Assembly (NCBI GenBank): GCA_031276515.1
Contig: JAISMX010000082.1
Location: forward strand, 1 to 36,431
Direction: 5' to 3'
Length of the DNA: 36,431 bases
DNA from: Eubacteriales Family XIII. Incertae Sedis bacterium
GTDB taxonomy: Bacteria > Bacillota > Clostridia > Peptostreptococcales > Anaerovoracaceae
A program made the translations under genes and the position numbers. Positions within the stretch are counted from its first letter, which is position 1; each line of letters starts with the position of its first letter. Positions 1 through 8,330 of the stretch are shown here, piece after piece. The notes beneath the pieces are model-generated. The model did not search any database. It was given only the letters and a program-made list of their open reading frames with translations, and was not told where the DNA came from.

Positions 1-558
1 CATTCCGTTGGCTTTGTTCGCTTTTACTCTCGCCGTGAACATCGCATAGTCATTCAGGGATCTGCTCTTTTGCAGAATGTCGGGACTTCTGCCTTGGTTT
101 ATGTTGTACACGTTTACCGTCAGTTCCAACAAATTCGGAATGTCAACGTCCGCAAAGGCGTCCGACAGCTTCAACTCGTCCCTGTCGGGATATTCAGCAT
201 CCCCGTTGTACAGAACGATGAAATCGGGCTTGGGTATCCTGATCAATTTCCGTCTGTAAATGTTGCGGTTGTCGAGCAGTTTTTCGTACAGTCTGCCGAT
301 GTAAAGCAACAGGCGCAAAGGCATATTTTTGTTTATGGTCGATTGGTGTTCGAGCAGCACGATCAGCTTTCCGTCAAGCAGAAAGGATATGTCGTTGATC
401 CTGTCCATAAACAGCGCGTCTTCGAGCGTGTTGATCGTGACCGCCGTGTCTTTCGCGTATCCCGTATGTTCGATGGCGTTGTAAACCTCTATCAGCTTTT
501 CCGCATCGTTGAAAAAGAGGGTGAACACACTGCTTTTGTATTTTCTGTTGGTACTCAT
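1..558 (-). CDS. Rpn-family PD-(D/E)XK nuclease / transposase-like protein (3' end outside window)
   Basis: Not in the ORF track because it runs off the left edge. Reading minus from an ATG at 558 gives 186 open codons, beginning MSTNRKYKSSVFTLFFNDAE. A good ribosome site (AAAGGA) lies about seven bases upstream. The protein has the hallmarks of the Rpn/PDDEXK 'nuclease family transposase' group: an N-terminal F-x-x-LFND segment, 'DISFLLDGKLIVLLEHQST' (the D...E-x-Q nuclease core), then 'MPLRLLLYIGRLYEKLL' and 'KPDFIVLYNG'. Family members are linked to recombination-promoting DNA cleavage and are common as multicopy accessory genes in Clostridia. The C-terminal half, where EGKLEG-type repeats usually lie, is missing. 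It is transcribed away from the S8 protease gene's 3' end and has its own likely promoter at 667-695. The family call is firm; the biological role is uncertain. Confidence 0.88.
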   Translation of the reverse strand, partial: MSTNRKYKSSVFTLFFNDAEKLIEVYNAIEHTGYAKDTAVTINTLEDALFMDRINDISFLLDGKLIVLLEHQSTINKNMPLRLLLYIGRLYEKLLDNRNIYRRKLIRIPKPDFIVLYNGDAEYPDRDELKLSDAFADVDIPNLLELTVNVYNINQGRSPDILQKSRSLNDYAMFTARVKANKANGM

Positions 559-666
559 GTCCATCCTTTCCAAATGCAATCGGAAACAGAAAGTTTCGCA
601 TCGAGAGCCGCTTTTCTTAACAATCGAATGAACGGAGGGGGTTTTGCGCCATTCCTCTTCGTTATA

Positions 667-695
667 ATCATACAGCAAAAATGGCACGGGTTCAA
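667..695 (-). promoter_or_regulatory. Predicted sigma-A promoter for the left-edge Rpn gene
   Basis: On the minus strand TTGAAC (690-695) and TATGAT (667-672) are separated by exactly 17 bases, about 110 bp before the Rpn start codon. The -35 box lies inside the terminator palindrome of the upstream S8 gene, so the two signals overlap. Match-based prediction only. Confidence 0.5.
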
Positions 696-716
696 CGAAA
701 ATTTTCGTTGAACCCG
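687..716 (-). terminator. Perfect 30-nt palindrome, likely terminator of the S8 protease gene
   Basis: The two arms CGGGTTCAACGAAAA and TTTTCGTTGAACCCG are perfect inverse complements with no spacer. On the minus strand the stem is followed after a few bases by TTTTT. It lies about 90 bp past the stop codon of the S8-SLH gene. Bidirectional action cannot be excluded. Confidence 0.65.
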
Positions 717-803
717 CATTAAAAATCATTCTGTTTGTATTCTCAATTGCTTTGGTTAAGCACAAACGAAGGCTTAAAATTGGCCGTCGCTTGGTTCTTG
801 GCG

Positions 804-3800
804 TCAGCCGGCGAGCTCTATGTAGCGCTGCAGGAGGGCGGCGGTTTCGGCTCTTGTGGCGGTGCCTTGGGGCGCCAGGGTCCGCGCGTCGCGGCCCGTC
901 AGAATGCCTTTGGCGTTCGCCCAAGCCGCCGCTTCGGCGGCCCAGGGGGAGAGTTCGTCCGCGTCGTCGTAACCCGCCAATTCCGCCGCTTTGGCAAGGC
1001 CCGGATCTTTGAGCAGGGCGAGCTTGTGCAGCATCGCCGCGAGCTGCTCGCGCGTCACGGGGTCGTCCGTGCCGAAACGCCCGTCGCCGTAGCCCAAAGC
1101 AATGCCGTTCGCGCTCGCCCAGGCCACCGCGTCCGCGTACCATTGCCCCGTCTCCACGTCGGAGAAAGCCTCGGAGCGCACCGCCGCCGGGCTGCCTTCG
1201 CTCCGGTACAGCATGGTCACGAACATCGCGCGCGTGAGATTCGACAGCGGGGCGAACTCGTTCTCGCTCACGCCGCCGATCAGGCCGTTCGTGTAGGCAA
1301 AGCGCGCGTTCTTGTAGAACCAATCGCCCTTTTCGATGTCCGCGAAGGGGCTTATCCACTCGGATACGAAGAATTTGCTGAAATGTTCCGCCGTAAAGGT
1401 GACCGTGCGCGTCCGCGCGTCGTAGCGCGCGCTCTTCACTTCCTGTATGCCGCCGTCGTCGCCGAGGAAGTAGACCGTGATCAGGTCTCTGTCTTCTTCC
1501 TTGAGGGAGGTCTTGGGCGAATAGGGCAGACTGACCGTCACACTGCCCGCGAAACTTTTGACGGGCTTGTCGCCCACGAAGACGGTGAGCTCAATCACTG
1601 TGCTGTCGCCGGCTTTTTCGAGCAGACGCGCATCCTCCGTTTCGGTCTTTTCGATCTTTTCCGACGTGATTCGGATCGTGTCGCCGGTGCTCGCGGCGGC
1701 GGCCACGCCGTTGACCGTCGCCGTGTCAAACGTTATGGTTGACAGTTCGCTCTGCGCCGTAAGCACCAAGTTTTTGGCCGCCGCCACGGCCTTGACGGCT
1801 TCGGCGGGAATGCCGATCTCGGCGGATTTCACCGGCACGACCGCGCCGCTCGCGTCCTTCACGACCTCGCTTTTCACGGTGAGCTTCACTTCGGCGACGG
1901 CGTTCGCTTTGCCGGCTTCAAGCGCTTCCGTCGCGGCCTTCTTCGCGACTTCGACGGCCGTGATCACGCTTTCGGCTTCGATCGCCGCGGCGACCTTGCC
2001 CGTGCCGGCGTCGAGCGCCGGCTTGCTTTCAACGGTTATCGTCTTCACGGGCGCTTCGGCGGACGCGGACGCGCTCGCGGGTTCTTTCGCTTCTTCTTCC
2101 GCCTTGGGCGCCGGGGTTCCGCCGCTTACGGCGCCGCCGGGGGAGGGACCGCTTCCGGGCGAGGATATGTTGCCGAAGATGCCGGAGGGCTTGGGTTCTT
2201 CCAGAACGTAATAGCTCGCGGAAGCGCCTTCGAGGCTCCAGCCCGTGACGGTCACGGACTGGGAACCCGCGTTCGCGCTCGCGTAATGTCCCGTCAGCTT
2301 GACGCGCAGATCGTCGCCCGCGACGACGACGCCGTCCTTGAGGGTCGCCGTCCAGGATGCCGCGTCCGTTCCGTCATGCGCTTTGGTCGGCGAAGAGCTG
2401 TTGAGGTCCTCGGCCGTGATCGGCTTGGGCAAGACGTTCACGGTGACCGTGTCGTAGCCTGTTATCGCGTAATTGGCCGCGCCCGCGCCCGTGAGCGTCC
2501 CCGCGACGTTTACGGGTTTGTTCGCGCCGGGGGCTTTGTCGTTGAGCGTCGCGCTTGTGAGCGTGAAGCCGACCGAAGCCTCGTCGCCGGGAACGACGCC
2601 GTAGAGACTGCCGCCCACGAGCGCGACACCCGCCGTGCCGTCATAGACGCGGCTTACCGCGGTCAGATCTTTGACGGTCAGGGGCTTCGGCGTCACGGCG
2701 ACCTGCACGTCCACATCGACGGCGTTGTAGTTGGCCGCGTCGTTGGCGTGCGTGTAGGTCGCGGCGAAAAAATTCGGCGACGACGAGACGCCGCCGACGG
2801 GCGTATCCGGCGAAAGCTTCCACACGAAGCCCGGCACCGGGAAGGTGATCTCGTTTAACTTCTTTCCGTACTCGGCGGTCACGGCGGTCGTGGCGGGATA
2901 CCGGCTCGCTTTCGCTATGGTGAAGCTCCCCGTCAATTCGGCGTAGTAGGTGGTGTCGTCCAGTTCCAGATGCCAACTGTAGATGCCCGCGGCCGAGGGC
3001 GAGGTTGTGCTGTCGGCGTATACCGTGGAATTGGAATCGCTCAGTATGCCGGTGTAAGTCACTTTGAATACGGGATTGGAGATGGAGATCTCGACATCGC
3101 TGCTGTCCTTGAACACAGGCGTACTCATCGTGTAGCCGGCCTTGGGCAATCCGTCATACGTATAATCATCGGTCTGCGAGTTGATGCCCGTGATCGTTAC
3201 GAAAGTTTTGTTCAGGGCCTTTACCGTAATGGTGGAGGTGACATCTGTGTAATTCTTGCTCGAAATCGTCACCTGCACGGTCGCCTGCGCATTGTTCGCG
3301 GCGCTTGCCAAAACCTGCAGGGTCAGCGTGTCGCCGGACACGTTGAAGGAGGTATTCAGCACACTGGCGTTGCCGGTGATCGCCGGGTTGTACGTGACGT
3401 CCGCCCAGCCGCTCACGTCCGGCAGCAGGGTCGTCAGGTCGAAGTCATAAGATCGCGCCGCTCCCGCTTTCACGTAGAAGGTCCGGCTGACGCCGGCGGG
3501 CAGCGTCGCTTTGTTCACGGTAAGGGTCACCGGCTGCGTCGTGGCGGAAACCTGCTCGTAATTCGCGAGCGTGTCCGCGCTCGGCGTGAAGATCACGCTG
3601 TGGGAATCCGTTCCAACTTCCGGCACCTCCGAGGGGTTCACCCACGCGAAGGAACCAAATCCGGTCGATCCGCCGCTGAGCGGCACGTTCGCCAGCGACG
3701 TTCCGTAGGAAACCTGCGAAGTCGCCGGCCAAGTTATGCTCGGCGCCGCGGCCTGTACGACCTTGTAGGTCGCGGGGCTCGTCACGCCGCCCGCGTAGTT

Positions 3801-5399
3801 GGCCGCCGTGACCGTGACGGAGAGACTGTGTCCTATGTCCGCGCTCGCAACCGTGTAATCCTGCGAAGTCGCGGTGTCAATCGCCGCGCCGTCGCGCTTC
3901 CACTGATAGGAAAGCGTGCCGTGATTCTCGCTCAGCGAAGTCGCGGTCGCCGTAAGAGACTGATCGAAGCGCGGCGTACCGTTAAAGCCGCTTATGGCGA
4001 CAGTCCCCGCGAGCGTCAATTGCGCCGCCACCTTTTGCACGGCGGCGGCCGCGTTCACCTTGCCGCCCGTGGCCGTCGAATCGTCGAGCGGCGTGGCCGT
4101 CTCTTTCAGTATTTTCTCCACATCCGCCGGGGACAGGTCGCCGTTGACGTAGAGCATCATCGCGGCGACGCCCGCGACGACCGGCGAGGCCATGGAGGTG
4201 CCGCTCATCGTGGCGTAGGAACCGGAAAAGACGCCTGTATTACTATTCTTAAAGACCGCGGTGCTGTATATCCCGGTGCCGGGCGCGGATATGTCTCTTG
4301 GGGGACCGTAATTCGACGTGCTGTTGCGACGATTGTCTTGAGCGATGTTCACGACGCTTATGACGCCGGGATAAGCATAATCGGAGGGCAGCGCCTCATA
4401 GGGGACACCGGAGCCAAGATCGTTTCCGGCCGCGCACACGACGGTCGCGCCGCTCGAAACCGCGCGCGAAACCGCGTTGCCGAGCGCCGTGTCGGGATGG
4501 GCGTAGGATTTGAATCCGAGGCTCATGTTGATCACTTTGGCGTGTACGCTCACCGCATAGTCCAGCGCGTCCGCGATGATGTAGGTCGTGGCGCCGCCGT
4601 TCGAGAATACGTTGATGGGTATGATTTCCGCGATGCTTTTGCCGCCTTGGGCAATGGGGGCGCCGGCGACGCCGGCGACGCCTTTGTTGTTGTTCGCCAC
4701 GGCGCCGAGGATGCCGGTTACATGCGTGCCGTGGATTTCGTAATTTGCGGTATTGGGACTCGTTGGCACGCCCGTGATCAAATCGCGCGACAGGTCTTTG
4801 TTCACGCTGCCCGCGAAATCTTCATGATCGAGGTAGACGTTGTTGTCCAGCACGGCGACGCGCACGGGGGCTTTGGGGGCGAGCGCGGCGAGCGTGTTCC
4901 AAGCGCCGGTCAGGTTGATGCTGTCGAGATGCCAGGAATACGGGGTGAAGGGATCGGCGCTCGCAAAGGCGGGCAGTATTTCTTCGCCGTCGGCGAGCCT
5001 GTAGATGTAGTTCGGCTGGACGAAGTCGACGGCCGGATTTTGCGCGAGGGCTTCGGCGGCTTCGCCCGCGTCCGCGTTCTTCGGCAGCTCGACGAGGGCG
5101 GTCAAGGATTCTTCGCCCCGGAATTCGACGAGGTCCAGTATTTCGCCGTCCACGGTTTCCACCGCGTTTTCGGCCGCCGGTTCGCCGACGTTTTCTTTGA
5201 AGACGACGAGCATTTCGCCTTCCACGCAGTCGCCGGTTTCTTCGGCGACGGCGAAGGTTTGGGCGATTTGGTCTCCGTCCGGCGGGTAGCCCGCGCCGTC
5301 CGCGCCGTCTGCGACGTCCGCGAAGACGGGCGCAGGGAAGGCCGGAAACAGGAGAACGATCGCGAAGATCAAGGCCGGGATTTTTTTCGAAAGACGCAT
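804..5399 (-). CDS. Secreted S8 (subtilisin-like) serine protease with Ig/YDG-type repeats and three C-terminal SLH domains
   Basis: A 1531-aa exoprotein. Residues 1-27 form a signal peptide (KK, then a hydrophobic core ending PVFA). Residues about 60-135 look like a protease propeptide ('EGEMLVVFKENV', then 'FVQPNYIYRL'). The S8 domain (about 155-420) has all catalytic motifs: Asp185 in VAVLDNN, His223 in HGTHVTG, oxyanion Asn326 in AAGND and Ser402 in SGTSMASP. The middle carries Ig-like modules and YDG/MBG-type repeats ('RVYDGTAGVALVGGSLYG'). Three SLH domains start near residues 1352, 1412 and 1477 and should bind secondary cell-wall polymer. The start is ATG at 5399 with AGAGGTG eight bases upstream. 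The gene has its own promoters just upstream and a palindromic terminator. It is probably a wall-bound protease; the substrate is unknown, but the giant surface proteins encoded nearby are candidates (inference). Confidence 0.95.
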   Translation of the reverse strand: MRLSKKIPALIFAIVLLFPAFPAPVFADVADGADGAGYPPDGDQIAQTFAVAEETGDCVEGEMLVVFKENVGEPAAENAVETVDGEILDLVEFRGEESLTALVELPKNADAGEAAEALAQNPAVDFVQPNYIYRLADGEEILPAFASADPFTPYSWHLDSINLTGAWNTLAALAPKAPVRVAVLDNNVYLDHEDFAGSVNKDLSRDLITGVPTSPNTANYEIHGTHVTGILGAVANNNKGVAGVAGAPIAQGGKSIAEIIPINVFSNGGATTYIIADALDYAVSVHAKVINMSLGFKSYAHPDTALGNAVSRAVSSGATVVCAAGNDLGSGVPYEALPSDYAYPGVISVVNIAQDNRRNSTSNYGPPRDISAPGTGIYSTAVFKNSNTGVFSGSYATMSGTSMASPVVAGVAAMMLYVNGDLSPADVEKILKETATPLDDSTATGGKVNAAAAVQKVAAQLTLAGTVAISGFNGTPRFDQSLTATATSLSENHGTLSYQWKRDGAAIDTATSQDYTVASADIGHSLSVTVTAANYAGGVTSPATYKVVQAAAPSITWPATSQVSYGTSLANVPLSGGSTGFGSFAWVNPSEVPEVGTDSHSVIFTPSADTLANYEQVSATTQPVTLTVNKATLPAGVSRTFYVKAGAARSYDFDLTTLLPDVSGWADVTYNPAITGNASVLNTSFNVSGDTLTLQVLASAANNAQATVQVTISSKNYTDVTSTITVKALNKTFVTITGINSQTDDYTYDGLPKAGYTMSTPVFKDSSDVEISISNPVFKVTYTGILSDSNSTVYADSTTSPSAAGIYSWHLELDDTTYYAELTGSFTIAKASRYPATTAVTAEYGKKLNEITFPVPGFVWKLSPDTPVGGVSSSPNFFAATYTHANDAANYNAVDVDVQVAVTPKPLTVKDLTAVSRVYDGTAGVALVGGSLYGVVPGDEASVGFTLTSATLNDKAPGANKPVNVAGTLTGAGAANYAITGYDTVTVNVLPKPITAEDLNSSSPTKAHDGTDAASWTATLKDGVVVAGDDLRVKLTGHYASANAGSQSVTVTGWSLEGASASYYVLEEPKPSGIFGNISSPGSGPSPGGAVSGGTPAPKAEEEAKEPASASASAEAPVKTITVESKPALDAGTGKVAAAIEAESVITAVEVAKKAATEALEAGKANAVAEVKLTVKSEVVKDASGAVVPVKSAEIGIPAEAVKAVAAAKNLVLTAQSELSTITFDTATVNGVAAAASTGDTIRITSEKIEKTETEDARLLEKAGDSTVIELTVFVGDKPVKSFAGSVTVSLPYSPKTSLKEEDRDLITVYFLGDDGGIQEVKSARYDARTRTVTFTAEHFSKFFVSEWISPFADIEKGDWFYKNARFAYTNGLIGGVSENEFAPLSNLTRAMFVTMLYRSEGSPAAVRSEAFSDVETGQWYADAVAWASANGIALGYGDGRFGTDDPVTREQLAAMLHKLALLKDPGLAKAAELAGYDDADELSPWAAEAAAWANAKGILTGRDARTLAPQGTATRAETAALLQRYIELAG

Positions 5400-5443
5400 G
5401 AATTTTTCACCTCTTTTGCTGTTTTGCGCAGGTTACGAACCAA

Positions 5444-5452
5444 ATTATACCA
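5444..5452 (-). promoter_or_regulatory. Extended -10 promoter element before the S8 gene
   Basis: The minus strand reads TGGTATAAT, a perfect -10 hexamer with the extended TGn motif, about 45 bp before the S8 start. No good -35 is seen at 17 bp, as is common for extended -10 promoters. Confidence 0.5.
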
Positions 5453-5506
5453 TATCAATAGAAAATAACTTTATCGCCGATGCGGCGTTGCTGTCCTCCG
5501 GGAAAT

Positions 5507-5534
5507 TTTATCACATTGTTGGGGTGTTTGTCAA
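5507..5534 (-). promoter_or_regulatory. Second sigma-A promoter before the S8 gene
   Basis: The minus strand has a consensus TTGACA (5529-5534) and, 16-17 bases on, GATAAA/ATAAAA as a -10. It lies directly after the stop of the SLH gene at 5552, in the 152-bp gap. The S8 gene is therefore probably expressed from two tandem promoters, with possible read-through from upstream because no terminator is seen in the gap. Confidence 0.5.
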
Positions 5535-5551
5535 ATTACACGCGGCTCTTT

Positions 5552-6877
5552 TTAAAGGGGCTTCCAGATTTCTTCTCCGTTTTCCACGGCGAAGCCGTGG
5601 CTGAAGGAGGCTTCTATTATGTCGAGATAGGCCCATGTGTCTTTGGAGACGTCGCGGAAGCCTTTGATTCCGTGCAGACGGATGTAGTTCGCGTCCGCTC
5701 GCCGCGAGAGCATGCGGTTTACGATCGTCGCCGCTTCCGCGCGCGTGATCGGCTCGTTGGGCAGGAAGGCAGGGCCGCCGGCGGGATAGGCGTCCAGCCA
5801 GCCGCGCGCCGCCGCGTCTTGTATCGGCGCCCGGGACCAGTGGCCGGCCGGTACGCTCGATATGGTCTTTTTTTGGGCGACGGTCAGCTCGCCCGGGACC
5901 GGGGCGGCCGGGGGCTTCCCGGCGCCGGCCGCGGCTTCGCCGGCCGGAGGCTTCCCGGCGCCGGCCGCGGCTTCGCCGGCCGGTGGGCTTTCGCTGCCGG
6001 TTGATGCGGCGTCGGCCCGGGCGGAGGCTTCTTTTTTTTCGGCCAGGCGGATGCAGACGGAGATGAATTCGGCGCGCGTGATGTTTTCGTCGGGCCGGAA
6101 TTTGCCGCCGGGGTAGCCGGTTATGATGTCGTGGCGCTCCATGGCGCGCAGGACGTCCGCGTACCAGGCGCCGGCGCGGATGTCGTCAAAGTCGCTCGGT
6201 TCGAGGGAGGGGGTCAGGGGTTCTTCGAGCAGACGCGCGAACATCACGAGGGTCTCGGCGCGGCTCAGGCCTTCCCGCGGACGGAAGTCGCCGTCCGGGT
6301 CGCCGAGCAGGTAGGCGCGGTGCTCCAAGGCGTTCGGGAGGAGCTGCCAGCCGGCGTAGACCGTCATGGAGCCGTCCACGGTCACTTCGCTTATGGGGAC
6401 GGTCCGTTCGCGGTCGGCGTACCATCCCGTGAAGCGGCGGCCCTCCTGTTCGGGCGGGTCCGGAAGCGTGACGGAGTCGCCTTTTTTGACGGCGTAGGCG
6501 GGCATGGATTCGCCGGCGTCGCCTCCGCCGGCGCCGGCGCCGGTTTCAAAGGAGAGCAGGTATTCTTGCTCGGCTTCGAGGCCGGGCGGCCGCACGGGCG
6601 TTCTTTCGGGGGTGGCCACGGGCGTTCGGTTTTCTCTTTGCAGGGTGCGGAGAAACAGGCCGCCGCGCGCGTCCGGGTCCGCAAGGTCGCCGAAGGCGAC
6701 GAAGACGGTGACGAGGACGACGGCGGCCACCGTCGCGGCCCACAGGAGCCAGGGGAGCAGCCGCCGAAATGTGAAGCGCAGACCGGCTTTGGAGAGGAGC
6801 AGGATCGTCCCCTGGGCAAAGAGGGCCAGCAGAGCGGCGACGCCCATGAAACAAATGAATATGATCAGGTTTTCCAT
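5552..6877 (-). CDS. Two-TM membrane protein with a Listeria/Bacteroides-type repeat and SLH-type segments
   Basis: A 441-aa protein. There are two N-terminal hydrophobic helices (about 3-28 and 41-63) with no obvious cleavage site, so it is probably membrane-anchored rather than secreted. Residues about 127-178 resemble the InlB/Flg_new-type beta-grasp repeat ('GRRFTGWYAD...VTVYAGW'). SLH-type segments follow near 182-222, 229-282 ('IITGYPGGKFRPDENITRAE'), 343-390 and 407-440. Between the second and third is a low-complexity Ala/Gly/Pro linker containing an exact 12-residue duplication. The start is ATG at 6877 with AGGCGG five bases upstream. It lies between the HD-GYP and S8 genes. It may tie the membrane to the wall polymer; no enzymatic motif was seen. 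Function otherwise unknown. Confidence 0.88.
   Translation of the reverse strand: MENLIIFICFMGVAALLALFAQGTILLLSKAGLRFTFRRLLPWLLWAATVAAVVLVTVFVAFGDLADPDARGGLFLRTLQRENRTPVATPERTPVRPPGLEAEQEYLLSFETGAGAGGGDAGESMPAYAVKKGDSVTLPDPPEQEGRRFTGWYADRERTVPISEVTVDGSMTVYAGWQLLPNALEHRAYLLGDPDGDFRPREGLSRAETLVMFARLLEEPLTPSLEPSDFDDIRAGAWYADVLRAMERHDIITGYPGGKFRPDENITRAEFISVCIRLAEKKEASARADAASTGSESPPAGEAAAGAGKPPAGEAAAGAGKPPAAPVPGELTVAQKKTISSVPAGHWSRAPIQDAAARGWLDAYPAGGPAFLPNEPITRAEAATIVNRMLSRRADANYIRLHGIKGFRDVSKDTWAYLDIIEASFSHGFAVENGEEIWKPL
5913..5984. repeat. 36-bp tandem duplication inside the SLH gene
   Basis: Two adjacent 36-bp units differ only at the last base and encode GEAAAGAGKPPA twice in the linker between SLH segments. 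The unit length keeps the frame, so copy-number change would only alter linker length. Confidence 0.85.
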
Positions 6878-6892
6878 CGAATCCGCCTGTGT

Positions 6893-7033
6893 TGTGACTT
6901 GATCGCCGGGCCGCTTGGGACGGTATTGCCCTCCCGGCGGGTCGCTGTCGCTCGTGCGGGCGCTTCATTCGCTTCGCTCATTCCGCTTGTATGCCCGCAA
7001 CCCCGCCTCCGGGCAATACCGACCCGTCGGCCC
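6893..7033. repeat. Dispersed repeat copy A with a large imperfect inverted repeat
   Basis: This fills most of the 242-bp gap between the HD-GYP stop and the SLH gene start. Its first ~42 bases (TGTGACTTGATCGCCGGGCC... onward) nearly match copy B at 8249. The outer parts also form an imperfect inverted repeat: GGTATTGCCC near 6922 pairs with GGGCAATACC near 7012, and GCGGGC near 6956 pairs with GCCCGC near 6993. On the minus strand it follows the HD-GYP stop codon, so it could act as a terminator or mRNA-stabilising structure, or be a MITE/REP-like element. Confidence 0.6.
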
Positions 7034-7119
7034 TGTGTTGGGTTATTCCGCCGGGCCATTCGCACGTCGGAGGTTTGTTGTCCGATGGAACTGTGTTTGG
7101 ACGGCGGGGCGGGGATATT

Positions 7120-8187
7120 TTATTCCACTATGCGGCGGATTTTTACTTTTGCCATTTCGGGGTCTTTGGCCAGGTCGAGGTATTCTCTCTCTCCGCTCGC
7201 TTTGATCAGCCTCGGCCGGAAGGGGTTGTCTTTGTGGTTGCGGAAGACGATCGCGGTCTCGCCGTTCGAGAGCTGGACGGTGACGCCGCTTGGGAAGGGG
7301 GCGACGATTTTCGCGAATAAGTCCACGATGTCGGGGTCGAATTTGCGGTCGGATTTTTGTTCCAATATTTCCAATCCCTGTTTGGCGAACATGGCGGAAC
7401 GGAAGGGCCGGCGCGACACGAGGGCGTCGTAGACGTCGGTGACGGCTATGATGCGCCCGACGAGCGAGATCTGCTTGCGCTTGAGACCGTTCGGGTAGCC
7501 GGTACCGTCGTAGTTTTCGTGATGCTGCAGGGCGCCCATGGCGGCTTCTTCGGAGAGGCGGAAGTAGTCGTGGAGGTAGGCGAAGCCGCGCTCGGTGTGG
7601 CTTTTGATGATCTCGAATTCTTCATCGGTGAGGGTCCCCGGGCGGTTGAGTATTTCGGCGGGCAGGAAGACGGCGCCTATGTCGTGCAGGAGCGCGGCGA
7701 GGCCGAGTTCGTAGAGGCGTTCGCCGTCCATGCCCATTTCGATGCCCAAAAGCAGCGAGAGCAGCATGCCGTTCGCGGCATGGTAGTATTCGTATTCTTT
7801 GTAGGGCTTCTGGTCGATGTAGTCGATCAGGCGCCGCTTTTTGGCCAACAGAAAGTCGATTATGGGCGTGACGATGTTTTTCTGCCGGTCGACGGTCTGC
7901 GCGCGCCGGCCGTGGTCGGGCTTCAGGTTCTGGGCCTCGGTGAGGAAGTCTTTGGCCGCGAGCACGAGCTCCGCGTAGAGTTCTTGCGGAATGAGGGGCT
8001 CGGGCAGGATTTCCCCGCAGAGGGCGTCTTCGACGTAGGCGCCGGAGAAGCCCAGTTTGTTGATTTTTTCGATCTGGTCTTGTTTGAGTTTGGTGTTTGC
8101 GGTGAATAGGGTTTTGCAGTTTTCGCCCATGATGTCCCGGCTCAGCAGCATGCCTTTTTTCAATCCCGCAACGGTGACAAATCTCAT
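7120..8187 (-). CDS. HD-GYP domain protein, probable cyclic-di-GMP phosphodiesterase
   Basis: A 355-aa cytoplasmic protein. The ORF track starts 13 codons earlier, but ATG at 8187 has GGAG seven bases upstream and begins MRFVTVAGLKKGM, a typical HD-GYP N-terminus (DUF3391-like start). The HD-GYP domain spans about residues 130-300 with the full signature: His136, HDIG (168-171), His197 in KSHTERG, HHE (222-224), DGTGYP (227-232) and Asp251 in DVYDAL. The metal-binding set looks complete, so hydrolysis of c-di-GMP (to pGpG or GMP) is expected from the family. No receiver or sensor domain is evident. It lies just downstream of the giant surface-protein gene, same strand, separated by a 143-bp gap with a strong hairpin, so it is probably a separate unit or a weakly coupled one. 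Confidence 0.93.
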   Translation of the reverse strand: MRFVTVAGLKKGMLLSRDIMGENCKTLFTANTKLKQDQIEKINKLGFSGAYVEDALCGEILPEPLIPQELYAELVLAAKDFLTEAQNLKPDHGRRAQTVDRQKNIVTPIIDFLLAKKRRLIDYIDQKPYKEYEYYHAANGMLLSLLLGIEMGMDGERLYELGLAALLHDIGAVFLPAEILNRPGTLTDEEFEIIKSHTERGFAYLHDYFRLSEEAAMGALQHHENYDGTGYPNGLKRKQISLVGRIIAVTDVYDALVSRRPFRSAMFAKQGLEILEQKSDRKFDPDIVDLFAKIVAPFPSGVTVQLSNGETAIVFRNHKDNPFRPRLIKASGEREYLDLAKDPEMAKVKIRRIVE

Positions 8188-8248
8188 TCGGTTTCTCCAC
8201 TTTCGCGCGCGCGTTTGGCCGCGCATCTTTTTGCTGACGTTTATTGAG

Positions 8249-8302
8249 TGTGACTTGATCGCCGGGCCGCTTGGGAGGGCATTGCCCCTCCCAAGCGGCC
8301 CG
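8249..8302 (-). terminator. Dispersed repeat copy B with a perfect 17-bp stem
   Basis: The first ~40 bases repeat copy A at 6893. The arms 8263-8279 and 8286-8302 are perfect inverse complements around a six-base loop (CATTGC). It sits 28 bp past the stop codon of the 3673-aa gene, the place for a terminator, but no T-run follows on the minus strand. It may therefore be a processing or stability hairpin, or an attenuator before the HD-GYP gene. The recurrence of its flank makes a mobile or REP-like origin possible. Confidence 0.6.
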
Positions 8303-8330
8303 CGCTCGGGTCTTTTCGCCGCGCGGGAGC

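Noticed and set aside
2970-5468. 832-codon plus-strand ORF
   Set aside because: Antisense shadow of the S8 protease, whose catalytic triad and SLH domains are clear on the minus strand.
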